NCBI GenBank assembly: GCA_951230915.1
Contig: OX579635.1
Location: 39,308,001 to 39,372,000, forward strand
Length of the DNA stretch: 64,000 nucleotides
Direction of reading: 5' to 3'
Origin: Antitrichia curtipendula
Lineage: Eukaryota > Streptophyta > Bryopsida > Hypnales > Leucodontaceae
Shown: positions 13,401 through 24,260 of the stretch, piece after piece
Position numbering within the stretch: position 1 is the stretch's first letter
Layout: each line of letters begins with the position of its first letter
Position numbers and translations under genes: made by a program
The notes under the pieces: model-generated
The model's input: only the letters and a program-made list of their open reading frames with translations
Told to the model about the DNA's origin: nothing
Databases searched by the model: none

Positions 13401-16036
13401 GACCAATTCACTTCGTACTCCTTCTTGTCACAGACAAGGTAAGGCCCCACGACAGGATCACTTTCTTGAAAACTAGTGAACCTCTTGTGATCAACATCGC
13501 AGTGCTTTGAGAATGGCAGCATCCACTGTGATGACCCAAACGAATTGCACATCAACCTTGCTGTTCCCTGTTTATGCAGAAGAGTTTCGGCCAAGTTAGC
13601 GTGCTTCTCAGGCTCCATTACATTAGAATTATTTCACTTCGGTGGCCTTATCACTCGAGCACAACAGTCACAAACACACTCCACATATTCATACTCTCTT
13701 GTTATCTCGATGGACAGCTAAATTTCCCTGGTGCAACCCAGTTGACACTCTTGCACAATCCACATACAACATCCTCACAAAATACCATTCGAGAATTCGA
13801 GGATTCTAAAATATGGAAGACAGAACTTTGTATCGTCCAAAACTCTCATTCTCGACAAGAGGAATATAAGGCAACGGATCAAGAGGAAATTGAAGATATC
13901 TTTACATCAGCAATTGGTAGCCCAAAACTGAAGCCTGACATAATCGCCTTCACAGTTTCAGCTGCGCCTAGCAAAGGAGCCCCTGAGGTCCAGTCCCCAA
14001 ATCCAATTAATGGGCCACGAACAGCACACCAATAATTACATGTTATAAACTGAACTTATATCAAATGTGAAAAGAAACAATTAGGACAACTAGGGATGTA
14101 ATCAAAAGTATCGCAATGGACACATACAGTGGAAGACAAAACGACCGCAAATAATATCTAACAAGGTTCATAAGTAATAAGGAGGAAGAGAGAGGCAGGC
14201 AGACCAACAGAATAATATGCATGAATATGGTGATCGAGCCACTCCAAGTAGAGTTTGGGAGCTATCTCCAGCTTCAGCCACTCTAAAAAATAGCGAAACA
14301 CGTTATTCCCCATTGAATGGGCAAATACAAGAGAAGGACCTCCACGCAATTTTCGTGCAGTCTCGAATATTATCCTGAACATCATAAACAAAAGAAATGA
14401 TAAGTATCATAGTACAGAAGAGAGTTTCATGATCACCTTGGTTAAAGCAGCAAAGATTGACATCACTATCTCAAAAGTGACTATTAAAAGCCAGGACCTA
14501 AACTTATTTCAAACAACAATCTTGAGCAACACAGATGTACTCCATATAACTACCTGCCAATATGACTGACCAGTACAGCAAAAAAGAAAAACATATTACG
14601 CAGGTATTAGACTCAACTAATTTCCCAATAACAGAACCTTCTCTTATCACCACCGATCTATTTATCTGAAATCAAGAGCGCAACTTCGAGCACAGCACTC
14701 ACTTAAGCTTGTGAAAATACAGGTCTCGCTGTTCTAACATTGCCCCTGGTAAACGCCAGTCATAAGGCACTGCAACAATAGCGTCCGGCTCAATTCCAAA
14801 TTCCACCAGCCAGTTGACCCACTCTCGCCACACAGACGACAGTGGACCTGCAAAACAGGGCCAGATGAAGAAGTAAGTAGGTTTATAACCTTTTTTTTTA
14901 TCAACTTAGCACCATCTCGCCAACAAAAGCAGACGAACAAACTCCAATTGTGCAATGCATAAAACAGAAACCCCTGGTATTCGCATACTTCATAGCGCAG
15001 AGAATCAAACATCAACAGCAATGGCAATAAAGAGTCCACTTCACAAACCCGTTATGTAGCCTGGATCGAGCTCTGTGATGGCTGGAAGCCCCGTATCTGG
15101 ACGCGACTTGCACTCAGGGTGGTCTGTTTGATTAATAGGGTCAAGTACCATACACTTCAGCCAGCAATTGAGCACTGATAATACCTGCCAGTTCAATCCA
15201 AATTGTAAGATCATGTTGTCTGAGCCAGCTGCAGAAAGGAATTTCTAGATTATGGTAACGATTCTTCATGTAATAAGCTACAGAATCCGGAGTATGTAGG
15301 CCAAGTGGAATGAAATCAAAGTAGTGGATCACTAGATCTTGCCCTTGACGATACTGTCCCTGAAACAGTACTACTTTCCCTTCAACTGTGCAATAAACAA
15401 GCCGCCCATCACTAAAGACTATGAGTTCAGGAAAATTCCCGCAAGTCTCTGTAGCTCATGGTGCTTGTCCCCCTTCCTCAAATTTCAGCTGGAACGAATC
15501 AAATAGAGCGAATTACTGTGGGAAACGGGAACCCTTCCAGTACAGTAGTGAAGAAGCTACAATACTAGCGCACGTACGACTAGCGGATTGAATGAGACCA
15601 TGACGAAAGTAAGCGAGGCGCTGGAAACTGCCAAATCCGAAATTTAGCATGTCCCGGATCTGAAATTCAAAATCTAGAAACAGGAGGACGGGCGAAAGCA
15701 CAGTGATCAGCTGGAACGACTTAACTGCAACAGGCATCTGACGAAAGCATAGCAGCAAAAGAGTGGGATTGCGGGCACCTTTGTCGTATCCAGCCACACG
15801 GGATCCAGAGGCCGAAAATCCAGAGGCGAGTACGGGCAGTCTAGTAGAGCCCAAGCGCGCAGGCGTGAAGAAGCGAAGCCTGGGATGATCACACCCGAGA
15901 CAGGAAGGGATGGAGAGTTCCACCCGCCCTTAGGAACCCCGGCGCCTGCCACGCTCAGCGGCATGGCCAGCAGAAGCAAAAGCAGGACCATGGCGGAAGG
16001 GAAGCCAACGCGGGCCATGGCGGAGGCAGGGCCCAT
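10474..16036 (-). CDS. PSAT1: Phospholipid:sterol acyltransferase (PSAT1-like, LCAT family)
   Basis: The enzyme transfers an acyl group from a phospholipid to a sterol, giving sterol esters, probably at ER membranes. Sixteen exons in 5'-3' order: 16036-15779, 15184-15049, 14847-14703, 14374-14205, 13982-13906, 13567-13354, 13086-12894, 12676-12577, 12392-12295, 12051-12000, 11875-11804, 11663-11604, 11558-11312, 11173-11069, 10910-10826, 10558-10474. All junctions are GT-AG and the phases agree, giving 698 residues (Arabidopsis PSAT1 about 633). The N-terminus is a hydrophobic signal or anchor (LLLLLLAMPLSVAG). Family blocks: GVIIPGFASSRLRAW, WLDTTK, VPYDWRL, the nucleophile-serine block FAHSMGNNVFRYFLEWL (Ser about 200), PYPDNWIITDIIYETEG, GDASVPYNSLS (Asp about 393), PGKRTAVWELDK, GDVHLGQSCRL. 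Exon 13 has three possible in-frame acceptors (exon start 11558, 11519 or 11480), so 26 residues are uncertain. The catalytic His region differs from Arabidopsis. Confidence 0.92.
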
Positions 16037-17346
16037 CTCTTCTCGGTTAGACTGAAAATTGAGAGAGGCAGTGCGATCTCATCACGGGAAGGAGAAAGCA
16101 GATCAGGCACGTAGGGAAACTAACTTAGCGCGAAGCGAAATTAGCGCGCAGACAGAGAAAGAGACCGGGAAGGAGCTCGAGAGGCGAACTTAGGTTAAAT
16201 TCTGACTGCGCTAGCCAGAACATCTGGGACTTTCGGACAATAGTGTGTGCAGGTTAACTTACGCTGCTTTATCATATTGTGTAAAGCACGACGAAACAGG
16301 TGCAGTGGCAGAGTACTGCAGAAGCAAAGCTTGGGAAGTCGACATCTGTGGAATTCCAGCAAACGGAGGTCCGTCATAATCGTCATCTTCCACATCTGGC
16401 CGGGAGACTTGAATTTTTTCTGTACCTAATTAATGTCCTTACGCACTACGTCAACCTGCGTAACTCCGCAATTAGTACGAACTTTCGTGATCATGTTCCG
16501 CGAACTTTGTTTTTGCTTTTGAAACAAATGGACATCTATTCCACGAGACAGAAGAGATGTCGGCAGAGTGCCTCGGTGGGAGAATTTCGCGAACTCTTAT
16601 TTGATAACTTAGTCGAAGAGATCCTACTATCAATAAGATTTTTTCAATTTGGCAAAAAGGTCTAGAGAGTCGTCATAGCCAGTCAACCTTCGAATTTTTT
16701 AAGCATTAAATTAAATATTTATTTATATGAGCATACAGTTCTTCTGTTGTCAGTTCTTCTGTAGGATTTACTGTTAGAGTGAACCTCCATGTTGTGTCCC
16801 AGTAGGTTTAGAGTTTTTTAGTTTAAGTTTCATAATGCTTTCACTTGAGTAGGGAGGAACTACATTATTGGAGTAGGTTTGCCTTGTTGGCAACCATAAA
16901 GTTTGGATATAATGTTAGAAATAATTTTTCACGTGGACACCTGTCACTCTAGTTTTGCACTTTAGAACCTCTCCCTAAAAAATTTTGGCGGCCAACAATT
17001 CCCATGTTGCAACCACTGCATACTTCCATGTAGCATTCCAAATTATTTTGTCTTTTATGCAAAGTTTGACTGATTTCAGGTGCATGGAAATCCGCCCTTT
17101 TAGTGCCGCTGAATGGAAGCCAACTGAGGATTGAATAATAAGAGGTACGATAAGTTATATGGCGTATGTTATCCCGTTAAGAGAGTGTGTCGTGAGCAAT
17201 CTATGATCATCCCGAAGGTACTGTTCTCAGCATGGAACAATGGAATGTATGATTAGTGTTCACTCTTCTTTACTGTGTCAAATTCCATAGAAAGCCACGA
17301 GGTTTTCATACAGAAATTCTACAGAAATGACACTCGCTCGTCGCCA
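16037..17346. other. Promoter side of PSAT1-like gene and spacer
   Basis: Bases 16037-16190, directly upstream of the minus-strand PSAT1-like start codon, are GC-richer and purine-rich on the plus strand and probably hold its 5' UTR and core promoter. I cannot point to a TATA box. From about 16200 to 17340 there are only overlapping antisense ORFs of up to 121 codons without recognisable motifs or consistent splice signals. I see no other gene. Confidence 0.4.
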
Positions 17347-17965
17347 TTACTTTCTGAAACATGAATCAATTCCATCTGAAAAATGTGGAAGTAAAGCATC
17401 GATGAGAATCTGGTGATAGCCTGCTTCTGCCATGTACTTGGATGGGTGCATGTTGGTGGAGCAGTCGGAGAGTGTGAGCGTCTCTATGGCAAAGAAGAAT
17501 TCTCTGCGTTTCTGGTTGTGTTTGCAAACAGTCCACTCTGGTAAATAACCAGATGGAGGACGAAGGCAGAGGACATGACCATCGGCAGCTGGTGTAGCCT
17601 TGAAGTCCTTCACAGAAACGCACTTACACCAAAGAAGTACTCAATCTCGAGTGAGAATCATGAAGGTCGGATTTCCAAGAAGAGCCTGGGCTTTCAAGAA
17701 GTTCAAAGACCAGGCATGACGATTACTCAGGAAAATTAAAGCGAACGATTGCTCGTCGATATTGGCATGTGAATGGATTAGAGGTGGCTTAACCAGGGCT
17801 CCGCAATTCTTTTGTTCCACCATCAATATTCTGCTGCATCTGCGAATTCTGATCGAACCGCATACTGCTTCAGCAACGCCAGCTAGAACGTAAACGGAGA
17901 GAACACCAAGTTCTTGGCAATCTCGTCTCGAACAACTTCTTTCTTCATTGATTATACTTCAGTGA
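17347..17965 (-). pseudogene. Decayed coding fragment, possibly serpin-like
   Basis: Two minus-strand open segments (17826-17641 and 17638-17347) lie in one frame, separated by a single TGA at 17640-17638. The composition looks coding. Upstream, from an ATG near 17955, a short frame reads 'MKKEVVRDEIAKNLVFSPF' before a TAG; NLVFSPF resembles the NxVFSP start block of plant serpins. Further on, 'ILTRD' and 'VSVKDFKATP' followed by 'KRREFFFAIETL' recall the serpin stretch around 'DGFKVL.LPY' and 'RRQFSMYIFLP'. These resemblances are short and need frameshifts, so the family call is tentative. With the stops it is most likely a pseudogene. A single unrecognised exon of a divergent gene is the alternative. 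Confidence 0.3.
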
Positions 17966-18335
17966 GGATCTTTAAATGTCAGAACAACACTCTGAAAGTT
18001 GTTTCTACAAGGCAATTATCTTATTCCACATTAACTGCTCTGACTAATCGCCTCCGCGAGTTCCTATCGAACGACTGACTGCCTGGCAAGCGCGAAATTT
18101 TTTAACATACAGGGCCAGTGCAGTCCGTGCGTGAGTGCCAGTCTAGATCTAAGCCCGGCATTTAGCAATCTCGTCAGCATCTCCGATCAAAAAGGTAGAA
18201 CAACTTCCTTCTTCATTGATTGTACATACTTAAAGCTCTTAAAACAACAGAATAAGACTCTGAAAATCAATTCGACAAGGCAACTATCCTATTCCAAATC
18301 AATTGCACTTATCGCATCATCAGTGCGTTCTGATC
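17920..18335. repeat. Partial direct duplication of the upstream part of the decayed fragment
   Basis: Bases about 17920-18085 recur, diverged, at about 18165-18335. Both contain 'gcaatctcgtc' (or 'agcaatctcgtc'), a 'gaacaacttc.ttcttcattgatt' block, an 'agaacaacactctgaaa' or 'agaataagactctgaaa' block and 'acaaggcaa.tatc.tattcca'. The spacing between copies is about 246 bases. Both copies contain the minus-strand ATG-AAG-AA(A/G)-GAA-GTT-GTT start of the neighbouring pseudogene, so the 5' end of that gene was duplicated before or during decay. Confidence 0.6.
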
Positions 18336-18625
18336 GTCCCTATCCAGCGCACAACGGAAACGAAGAGAAGTTAGAGCAGAATAAGGTGAAGCTTACCCGA
18401 TCTTACCACTCTTGTGAACCAAGCGCAGGACAGGTTCGTTCTTGAATGACTCCATGGAACTACAAGACTGCACGTCCAAGAGTAGAATAGGACATGGCCA
18501 ACTGACAACTTCACCTCTTAAGAGAGTCAGTTCGAAGAGCGAATGCAGCGTTGGAGCATAATAAGATGCAAAGTAAACTTTGCTATAAAAACAGTCAAGC
18601 CAAAAGATTTTCCTTCTTCCGACCT

Positions 18626-18897
18626 CCTCCCTCATCGGCTCATCTCCTCATGAACTAATTCATAACTTTGCACAAATAGCCAGCAGTACCAAATGAGAAA
18701 GCTGACGCTAATTGATTTAAAATAAGCATATTTGGATGCACATCATCCCATGATCTGCTCGTCTCCCTGATCGGCTCATCTCCTCATAAACTAATTCATA
18801 AACTTGCACAAATACCCAGCAGTACCAAATGAGAATGCTGACGCTAATTGATTTAAAATAAGCATATGTGGATGCACATCATCCCATGATCTGCTCA
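18626..18897. repeat. Tandem duplication, two 136-bp units
   Basis: The segment starting 'atcggctcatctcctcat' at about 18634 is repeated with a period of 136 bases. The unit at about 18626-18761 is followed directly by the unit at 18762-18897. Only a few substitutions separate the copies (for example 'atatttggatg' against 'atatgtggatg'), so the duplication is recent. It contains no ORF. Confidence 0.9.
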
Positions 18898-19300
18898 TGA
18901 AGCTTTCTTAGGGTTTAAGCAAGGCACCGTCCGGCTCGAGAGGGAATTGAGCGGATCCTTCCGGAATGGATGAGGATTGAAACTCATTTCCGAAGGGGAG
19001 GTAAACATGGCTGGAAGATCGACTGAAGCGACGGGCTGGAGGGGCAAATGCTTGTTGCAGCCAGCGAGGGGACGCCGGAGGTGGTGCGGGCGGGGGCCAG
19101 GGGCAGGGGATGGATATGGATGCTTATGGGCACTTGGCCGCTTGGCTTTGCCTTGCCTCCAGGGGCGTGTGTCGTGTGGGGTGCAGGAGGGGCGGGGCGC
19201 GGACGAAAGCCGCGGATCGAAGCCGCGGACCACAGCCACGGACCGAGGTCGACATTGGGAAACTGGGCCCCGCTAGGAAATCTAGGTATTGCTTAGATGT
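18898..19300. other. GC-rich, CpG-rich island of unknown role
   Basis: About 18940-19280 is sharply GC-rich against AT-rich surroundings, with many CpG sites and a run of degenerate 'cgcggatcgaagccgcggacc'-like units near 19200-19250. Open frames occur on both strands simply because stop codons are rare in such sequence (for example plus 18977-19276 and minus 19239-18895). None shows domain motifs. It could be a promoter or CpG island, the first exon of a gene I cannot reconstruct, or a transposon piece. Confidence 0.35.
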
Positions 19301-21235
19301 TCCCCAAATGAATGAAGATATCAGATTGGACAAGTATTCCATGCGAGTGGTAGATATTGTAGCCCCATTGTTGCAATTTTACCGGCTTTGAAAGAGATTC
19401 AGTTTCTGCTCACATCCCGCTGCACACTCAGCACCTGCCAGTGTCCTGTGCAAAACTAAGTTAACCCTAGAAGGACGCCATGGACACTAAATGTAGAAAC
19501 ACCTAAAACAGATATCTTAAGAATTTTAGTCCAAAGGGTATGGATAACTCATTGAGAAATTGAACTCAATGTGTGCAAAATTAAGAATGAGAAGACTGCA
19601 CAAAAATAAAGGATTTTTTTTCAAGAATGAATATTTTATTCAAAAAAATATAGCTTTTTCATCTAGACCCATCCCTAGTTCATAGCTTTACCTTCAACAG
19701 TTAGCTTTGACAATTGTTCTAAATCAAGTGTGAGCCAATCAAAGTGTAAGCCAATCAAATCTTTTTCAATCAACAATACATTCAACTATTGTCTCTTACA
19801 TGACATTGCATTCTATTGTAGATCATAATGCATCTTATACAAGTACAACAAATACAAAAAGAGAAAAAAAAAAAATTGAATTTCTACACTTGTGAGACGG
19901 TAGCTGACCTAAATCCTTATCTAGAAATCCTAAATCTTAGAATCTTGAGGAGAAAACAAGAGGAAAAAATGAAAAGAGGTTAATGAGCAAGAAGAAGAAG
20001 TTGCACTAAAGAGGCGACAATTTACCTAAACCCTAGATATAAATGAGAGAGACAAAATCCCCACCATTCATCTTCAACAACTAAAGATGCAGTCTACTAT
20101 TATCACATCACAAACATTACAATGTATTCTATGACTATACTATGACTAATCAATAACAAATCAATGACTAATCAATGAAATGTAGTTACAACATGCCATA
20201 CGTCAACTACCATAGAAACGAAAAGATGGTTGACCTAAAATGTGTTCTAAGATTTGCTGCCCACGAAAATACAAACTTGAGTTGTCCATTTGTCATTGAG
20301 ATGCAATCATGACTCACTATGTGTCAAACGTCACTTATTCAATGGCATGTGTATGGTTATGTGACTGGCTAGCATCATAGACTCAAAAATGATTGTATAA
20401 TAATTACACTACAATGAATCCTAGTCAGATGTTTCAAATTGGAATTGCAAATATTTCAATTGGTGAAATTTTCTACATTGTCCTACTAGTTGTCATAAGA
20501 TAGTTATTAAGTAGTTATTGATTTTGCCAAGTCATCATTTAACAACTACAATATGACTACTCATAGTTCACATAACCAATGGTGACTAAAGTAGAACGAC
20601 AATTCATTGATGGAGTAGTTTTATTCTAAATTTCATCCCTTCATCATCTATTAGTCATTTATATCATTATTGTATGACTACGATGCAAGCCAAGTTCGTT
20701 TTTGATCTCTTTTGGAGAGTTGATAGTTGTAATTTAGTTATTTAGAGCATCCAATCATTGTTTCAGAGTTTACAAAACACTCCTTTTCTATTAATAAAAG
20801 TACATGTTATCTTGTAATTGGTTGAAGTTGAAGTGGAGCATTCAAATTTTTAAGTAAAAAAATTCAATTTTGATACCTTCTTCATCAAACTAGTCTTGCA
20901 TGCATAATAGTCAAGGAAATGAAATTTTTTGAAGACCATTTTGGTCAATTGGTGATTTTTGACAATTCCTAGTTGCTTCATGGATTTCATTTATTTTTTA
21001 GAGTAATAATGATTGATTTGGAAGGGTTTTTTGGGTAGCTAGGAAATTGATTTTTCAAATTATCTTTGTTTTTTTTATTACAATAGAATTTTAGAGCTTT
21101 TTAGGGTTTGAAGATTTACAGTTAACCTCTTGGCCCCCATTTTGTTCTTTTGCAACATCAAAAAAATTATCCTAACTAAAAAAATTCATCTCCAAATTAA
21201 ACATTTTCCATTCATTATGATAAGTAGGTCACTCA
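19301..21235. other. AT-rich intergenic DNA without genes
   Basis: I see no ORF of interest, RNA gene or clear inverted repeat. The segment around 20090-20600 has loose, imperfect reiterations of 'ctatgacta', 'aatcaatgacta' and 'caatgactaatcaatg', suggesting decayed tandem sequence. Long A and T runs are frequent. Confidence 0.5.
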
Positions 21236-22375
21236 CTGTAGTACTTCCAAACAACCATAGTTTACAATTTTTGAACAAATTCAATATTCTCAATTTTAAA
21301 TTTAGATTTTGTAGAAATCAACCTCAAAGTAGGATACTAGAAATGCAAGTACTTTAGTTTTGATGTGATCATTAAGACCGGGCTTCACAAATTCCATAAG
21401 TTATTATTTGTCATACCTGGATGAAAATATTTGGGATATTTGAATAAATACTCAGAAACTCAAACCTCAGAGAACCCCCTTTTCCACCACCGCTTGTCCT
21501 TGGTCTAATTCCCACTCTTGGGTTGGGGTAAACGGCCGCCCCCCTCGTTTGTCCTCTTGAAGTCAATCCATAGGTGCAATCTATATTCTACTACCCCCTA
21601 TCTAGTTGGGGGCCTTTGATTGCAAATATGAATTCAGAATTTGCAAAAAAAATTCATGCAAGAAAAATATAAAAAATTCAGGGTTTTCCCAGGGGGACGA
21701 GCGAGGGGGTCAGTTCACCCCGACCCACCTGATCAGGATGCACTTTATTTTTTACGTTTGTCCTTGAAGGTGATAAAATTTGCACCTCAGTCGGGTCCAC
21801 AAGGATGGGAATCCCTGACCGGAATTTACTTTCAGGAAACCAGGCCAAAGCCAAAATAATAAGGCCGCAAACAAACAAGTTAACGAAACAAGACCAGAAA
21901 GCAAAATAAGATGAAAAAAGTCTTCAAAAAAATAAAAAGCCAAACCTACATTTCGTGTACCTACTGCAATAAAAAAAAATACTCCGTAAATGCATTTCAT
22001 TTCAATCGGTTCCCCAAAATAGAATTGAGGAAAATCCATCATAATGGAAGCCACGGAAGATTCTTCGGGTTCGGAAATCTTCGAATCTTCATTCCAAACT
22101 CTACCAATACAGGAGACTCGATCTACGAATCAGCGCCCCGTGATCTACGAATCAGCGCCCCATGATCTACGAAAAGGGGGGAGGTTTCCAGGTTCGGAGC
22201 GCCGTTGAAGCACAGCGGGGCATTCAGGGGCCTGAACACGAGTAAGTTTAGACCCTCGCATCAATCCTCGCTCGCAATTTGCACTCTTTTGTGATGATCT
22301 TTTTGTAGTCTCCTCTCTCTCTCTCTCGCCTTCGAAGCAGATTTTGCGCAAAGGCTCCTTGCAATTGCCTGCCCA
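21236..22375 (+). repeat. Orphan copy of the glutamine synthetase 5' region
   Basis: This segment is colinear with the upstream region of the glutamine synthetase gene at about 31.64-33.74 kb. 21236-21500 matches 31640-31930 ('gtttacaatttttgaacaaattcaa' type blocks), 21500-21735 matches the inverted-repeat element end at 32.47-32.70 kb, and 21735-22370 matches 33150-33740. The last part shares 'gtttgtcctt', 'ggtccacaaggat', 'cggaatttact', 'ggaagccacggaagattctt', 'gatctacgaatcagcg' and the pyrimidine-rich 'tctcctctct' leader. The match fades at about 22375, just before the point equivalent to the GS start codon, and no GS coding sequence follows. It is therefore a promoter/5' UTR copy without its gene. 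Confidence 0.85.
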
Positions 22376-22629
22376 GGCACGTCTACAGTAGTCCAGCACT
22401 CCAGCCCCCTTCGCAACGCAAGGAAAGACGCCGGGTCGTGCGCTGCGCTGGGAGCATCTCTCAAAATACGCTAAACCCTACAAACTGGGAAGCAATCAAA
22501 CGCACTAAGTCACCTCCAAGAAAACGGGAGTGGCACCGGATCCATCGCTATCACCAACGACGGAGACCCCCCTTTTCCTGTTCCTTTTTACTTTTCATGA
22601 TTGCCTTGGAAGAGCCCCAAATCTGGGCC

Positions 22630-22836
22630 GGGGTGAACTGACCCCCTCGCTCGGCCCTGCGGGCAAACCCTGTTTTTTGCACATGATTTTTTTTTCAAAT
22701 TGTGAATTCATATTTGCGATCAGAGACCCCAAATTTGTAATGTGAAGTGAAGAATATACCCTGGAACAGTCCAAAATAGGGAGCTTTTTTTTACATGCAC
22801 CCCTGGTAAGGCCGAGCAAGGGGGTCAATCCACCCC
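22630..22836. mobile_element. MITE-like element with GC-rich inverted termini (unit A)
   Basis: The left end 'ggggtgaactgaccccctcg' continuing 'ctcggcc' and the right end 'ggccgagcaagggggtcaat' continuing 'ccacccc' are inverted copies of about 27 bases. The interior is AT-rich and carries 'gaattcatatttgc' and 'gtgaagaatatacc'. It has no ORF. The same unit recurs at 32.71-32.91 and 32.94-33.15 kb, and half-units occur inverted at 21.5-21.73 and 32.47-32.70 kb. It is a short non-autonomous family whose transposase superfamily is not evident. Confidence 0.75.
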
Positions 22837-23067
22837 GATCTCGCTCGTCTCCTTGGGAAAACCCTGAATTTTTTTTCTTTTCTGTGCATGAATTTTTTTG
22901 CAAATTCTGAATTCATATTTGCAATCAGAGGCCTCAAATTAGTAAGGAGGGCTATGGAAAATAGATTTTACACAACACAAAATAGGGGGCTTTTATTTTA
23001 TATGCACCCCTGAATGCACTTTGGCAGGACAAGCGAGGGGGCTAATTCACCCTGGCCCAAATCTGCT
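22826..23067. mobile_element. MITE-like element, same family (unit B, diverged)
   Basis: It directly follows unit A, sharing its boundary sequence. The interior repeats the family order: 'gcatgaatttttttgcaaat', 'gaattcatatttgcaatcag', a variable middle, 'acaaaatagggggctttt', 'atgcacccctg', ending 'gacaagcgagggggc' and 'aattcaccc'. The left terminus is degraded ('ccccgatctcgctcgtctcc'). The head-to-tail arrangement with unit A mirrors the pair upstream of the glutamine synthetase gene. Confidence 0.65.
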
Positions 23068-23167
23068 ACCAACTTTGGGAAATAGACAAATCAACCAACT
23101 TCAAGATGCAGAATTTTACATTTGTCCTTCACGATGAAAATTTTGGAATTCTTTGTAACTCATCAGT

Positions 23168-23755
23168 TTAACCCCTAAAGCCCCGCTTGTCCCCTCGGGG
23201 GACAATTTGGGTCCGGGTAGGTTCCAACTGTCTCAATTTGAAGTGAATTTTTTTGAGATTTTTTGAGGTTGTGTAGCTTTGCAAGAGCTTTGTGGATATA
23301 TAATTTTTGTTTCAATCGGATGCCGGATGAAAAAGTTATGGCACAATGAGTAAGAAATGGAGATTCTCGGGCAGCCCAAAAAAAATTACAAAAAGTCAAA
23401 AGAATTTTTTTGAATTTTTTTTCCTAAAAGATTATGTTCTCACCTATACATGAAGCTTTGATTCATTCTATTTGGACTAGGGATGAGAAAGTTATGGACA
23501 ATCTTAGTTTTTTGGGCAATTTAAGCATCTTCTTGAAAAAAAACTTTTTGTTGAACTTTGAATGCTAGTATCTTCCAATCCGTACGTTCAAATTTGATGA
23601 AATTTTTACTACATGATCTCAGACAAGTAAAGTACAGGATCCTACGGTTAAATTCCCAGAAAAACAAAAAAATTGGTTTCCTTAAGTGAATACAGCAGAA
23701 GTAGTAGTTTTGAGTGGTTTTTGGCAGAAAACACCCTCGGGGCTTTAGGGGTTAA
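23168..23755. mobile_element. 588-bp TTAA-ended MITE, copy 1
   Basis: The ends are perfect inverted copies: TTAACCCCTAAAGCCCCG on the left and its reverse complement on the right. The interior is AT-rich and non-coding. A near-identical copy lies at 48889-49482, and diverged relatives occur at 39.6-40.2, 43.6-44.5 and 48.2-48.5 kb. If the outer TTAA is the target duplication, the inverted repeat starts CCCCTAAAG, which resembles piggyBac-type elements (TTAA target, CCC-starting termini). That superfamily call is inference. The high similarity of the two copies points to recent movement. Confidence 0.85.
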
Positions 23756-24084
23756 GATGGGATTATTGTAAGGTAGTGGTACCTATTTCAAACAGCCCCC
23801 CGTCATGGCTTTTTAGGCTGACCTATTGTGGACAATAGTTGGATGCACTATTCATTGAGAAAAAAAAATTCTTTGTACCTTCTTGTCCACTCATCTCTTT
23901 TCCTTCCTTGCTCAGGGAGAAGTGCCAAAGCTAATCACAATAGGTGAGTCAAATGAGACCAAAAAGGATTCTAATGAAAAATCCACATTTATATTGAAAA
24001 AAAAATCATTATTGGAAAAAAAAATTAATTTCTTTTTGCATTCTTCCTCATCCTTATATTCACACACATAATTGAGCTCAATTT

Positions 24085-24260
24085 CTCAACGAATTTCTCA
24101 TAACTTTCCAGAGACTCCATATCTCCCCGCAATCTAAAATTCTTCATAACTTTCACCTCATTAATCAAAATGGAATGATTAAAAGTTTTTTCAAGTGTAA
24201 ATAAATCTTTAGAATCAATTTCAAGTTTTTATACTTTTAAAAAAGTGATTTTTAAAGAAT
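24085..24260. repeat. Diverged inverted fragment of the TTAA-ended MITE family
   Basis: The segment with 'ttcataactttcacctcatt', 'aatcaaaatggaatgattaaaa' and 'atcaatttcaagtttttat' resembles 38300-38450 and, inverted, 43.79-43.93 kb and the middle of the TTAA-ended elements ('gatgagaaagttatgg', 'gattcattctatttgga'). No termini are visible, so it is a partial and old copy. Confidence 0.45.

Noticed and set aside
13574..14035. Plus-strand ORF of 153 codons
   Set aside because: It lies antisense to exons and introns of the PSAT1-like gene, which has strong family motifs and consistent splicing; no motif of its own.
22321..22650. Possible new gene downstream of the orphan promoter
   Set aside because: The only frames are short, begin at non-ATG codons and show no motif or splice partner.
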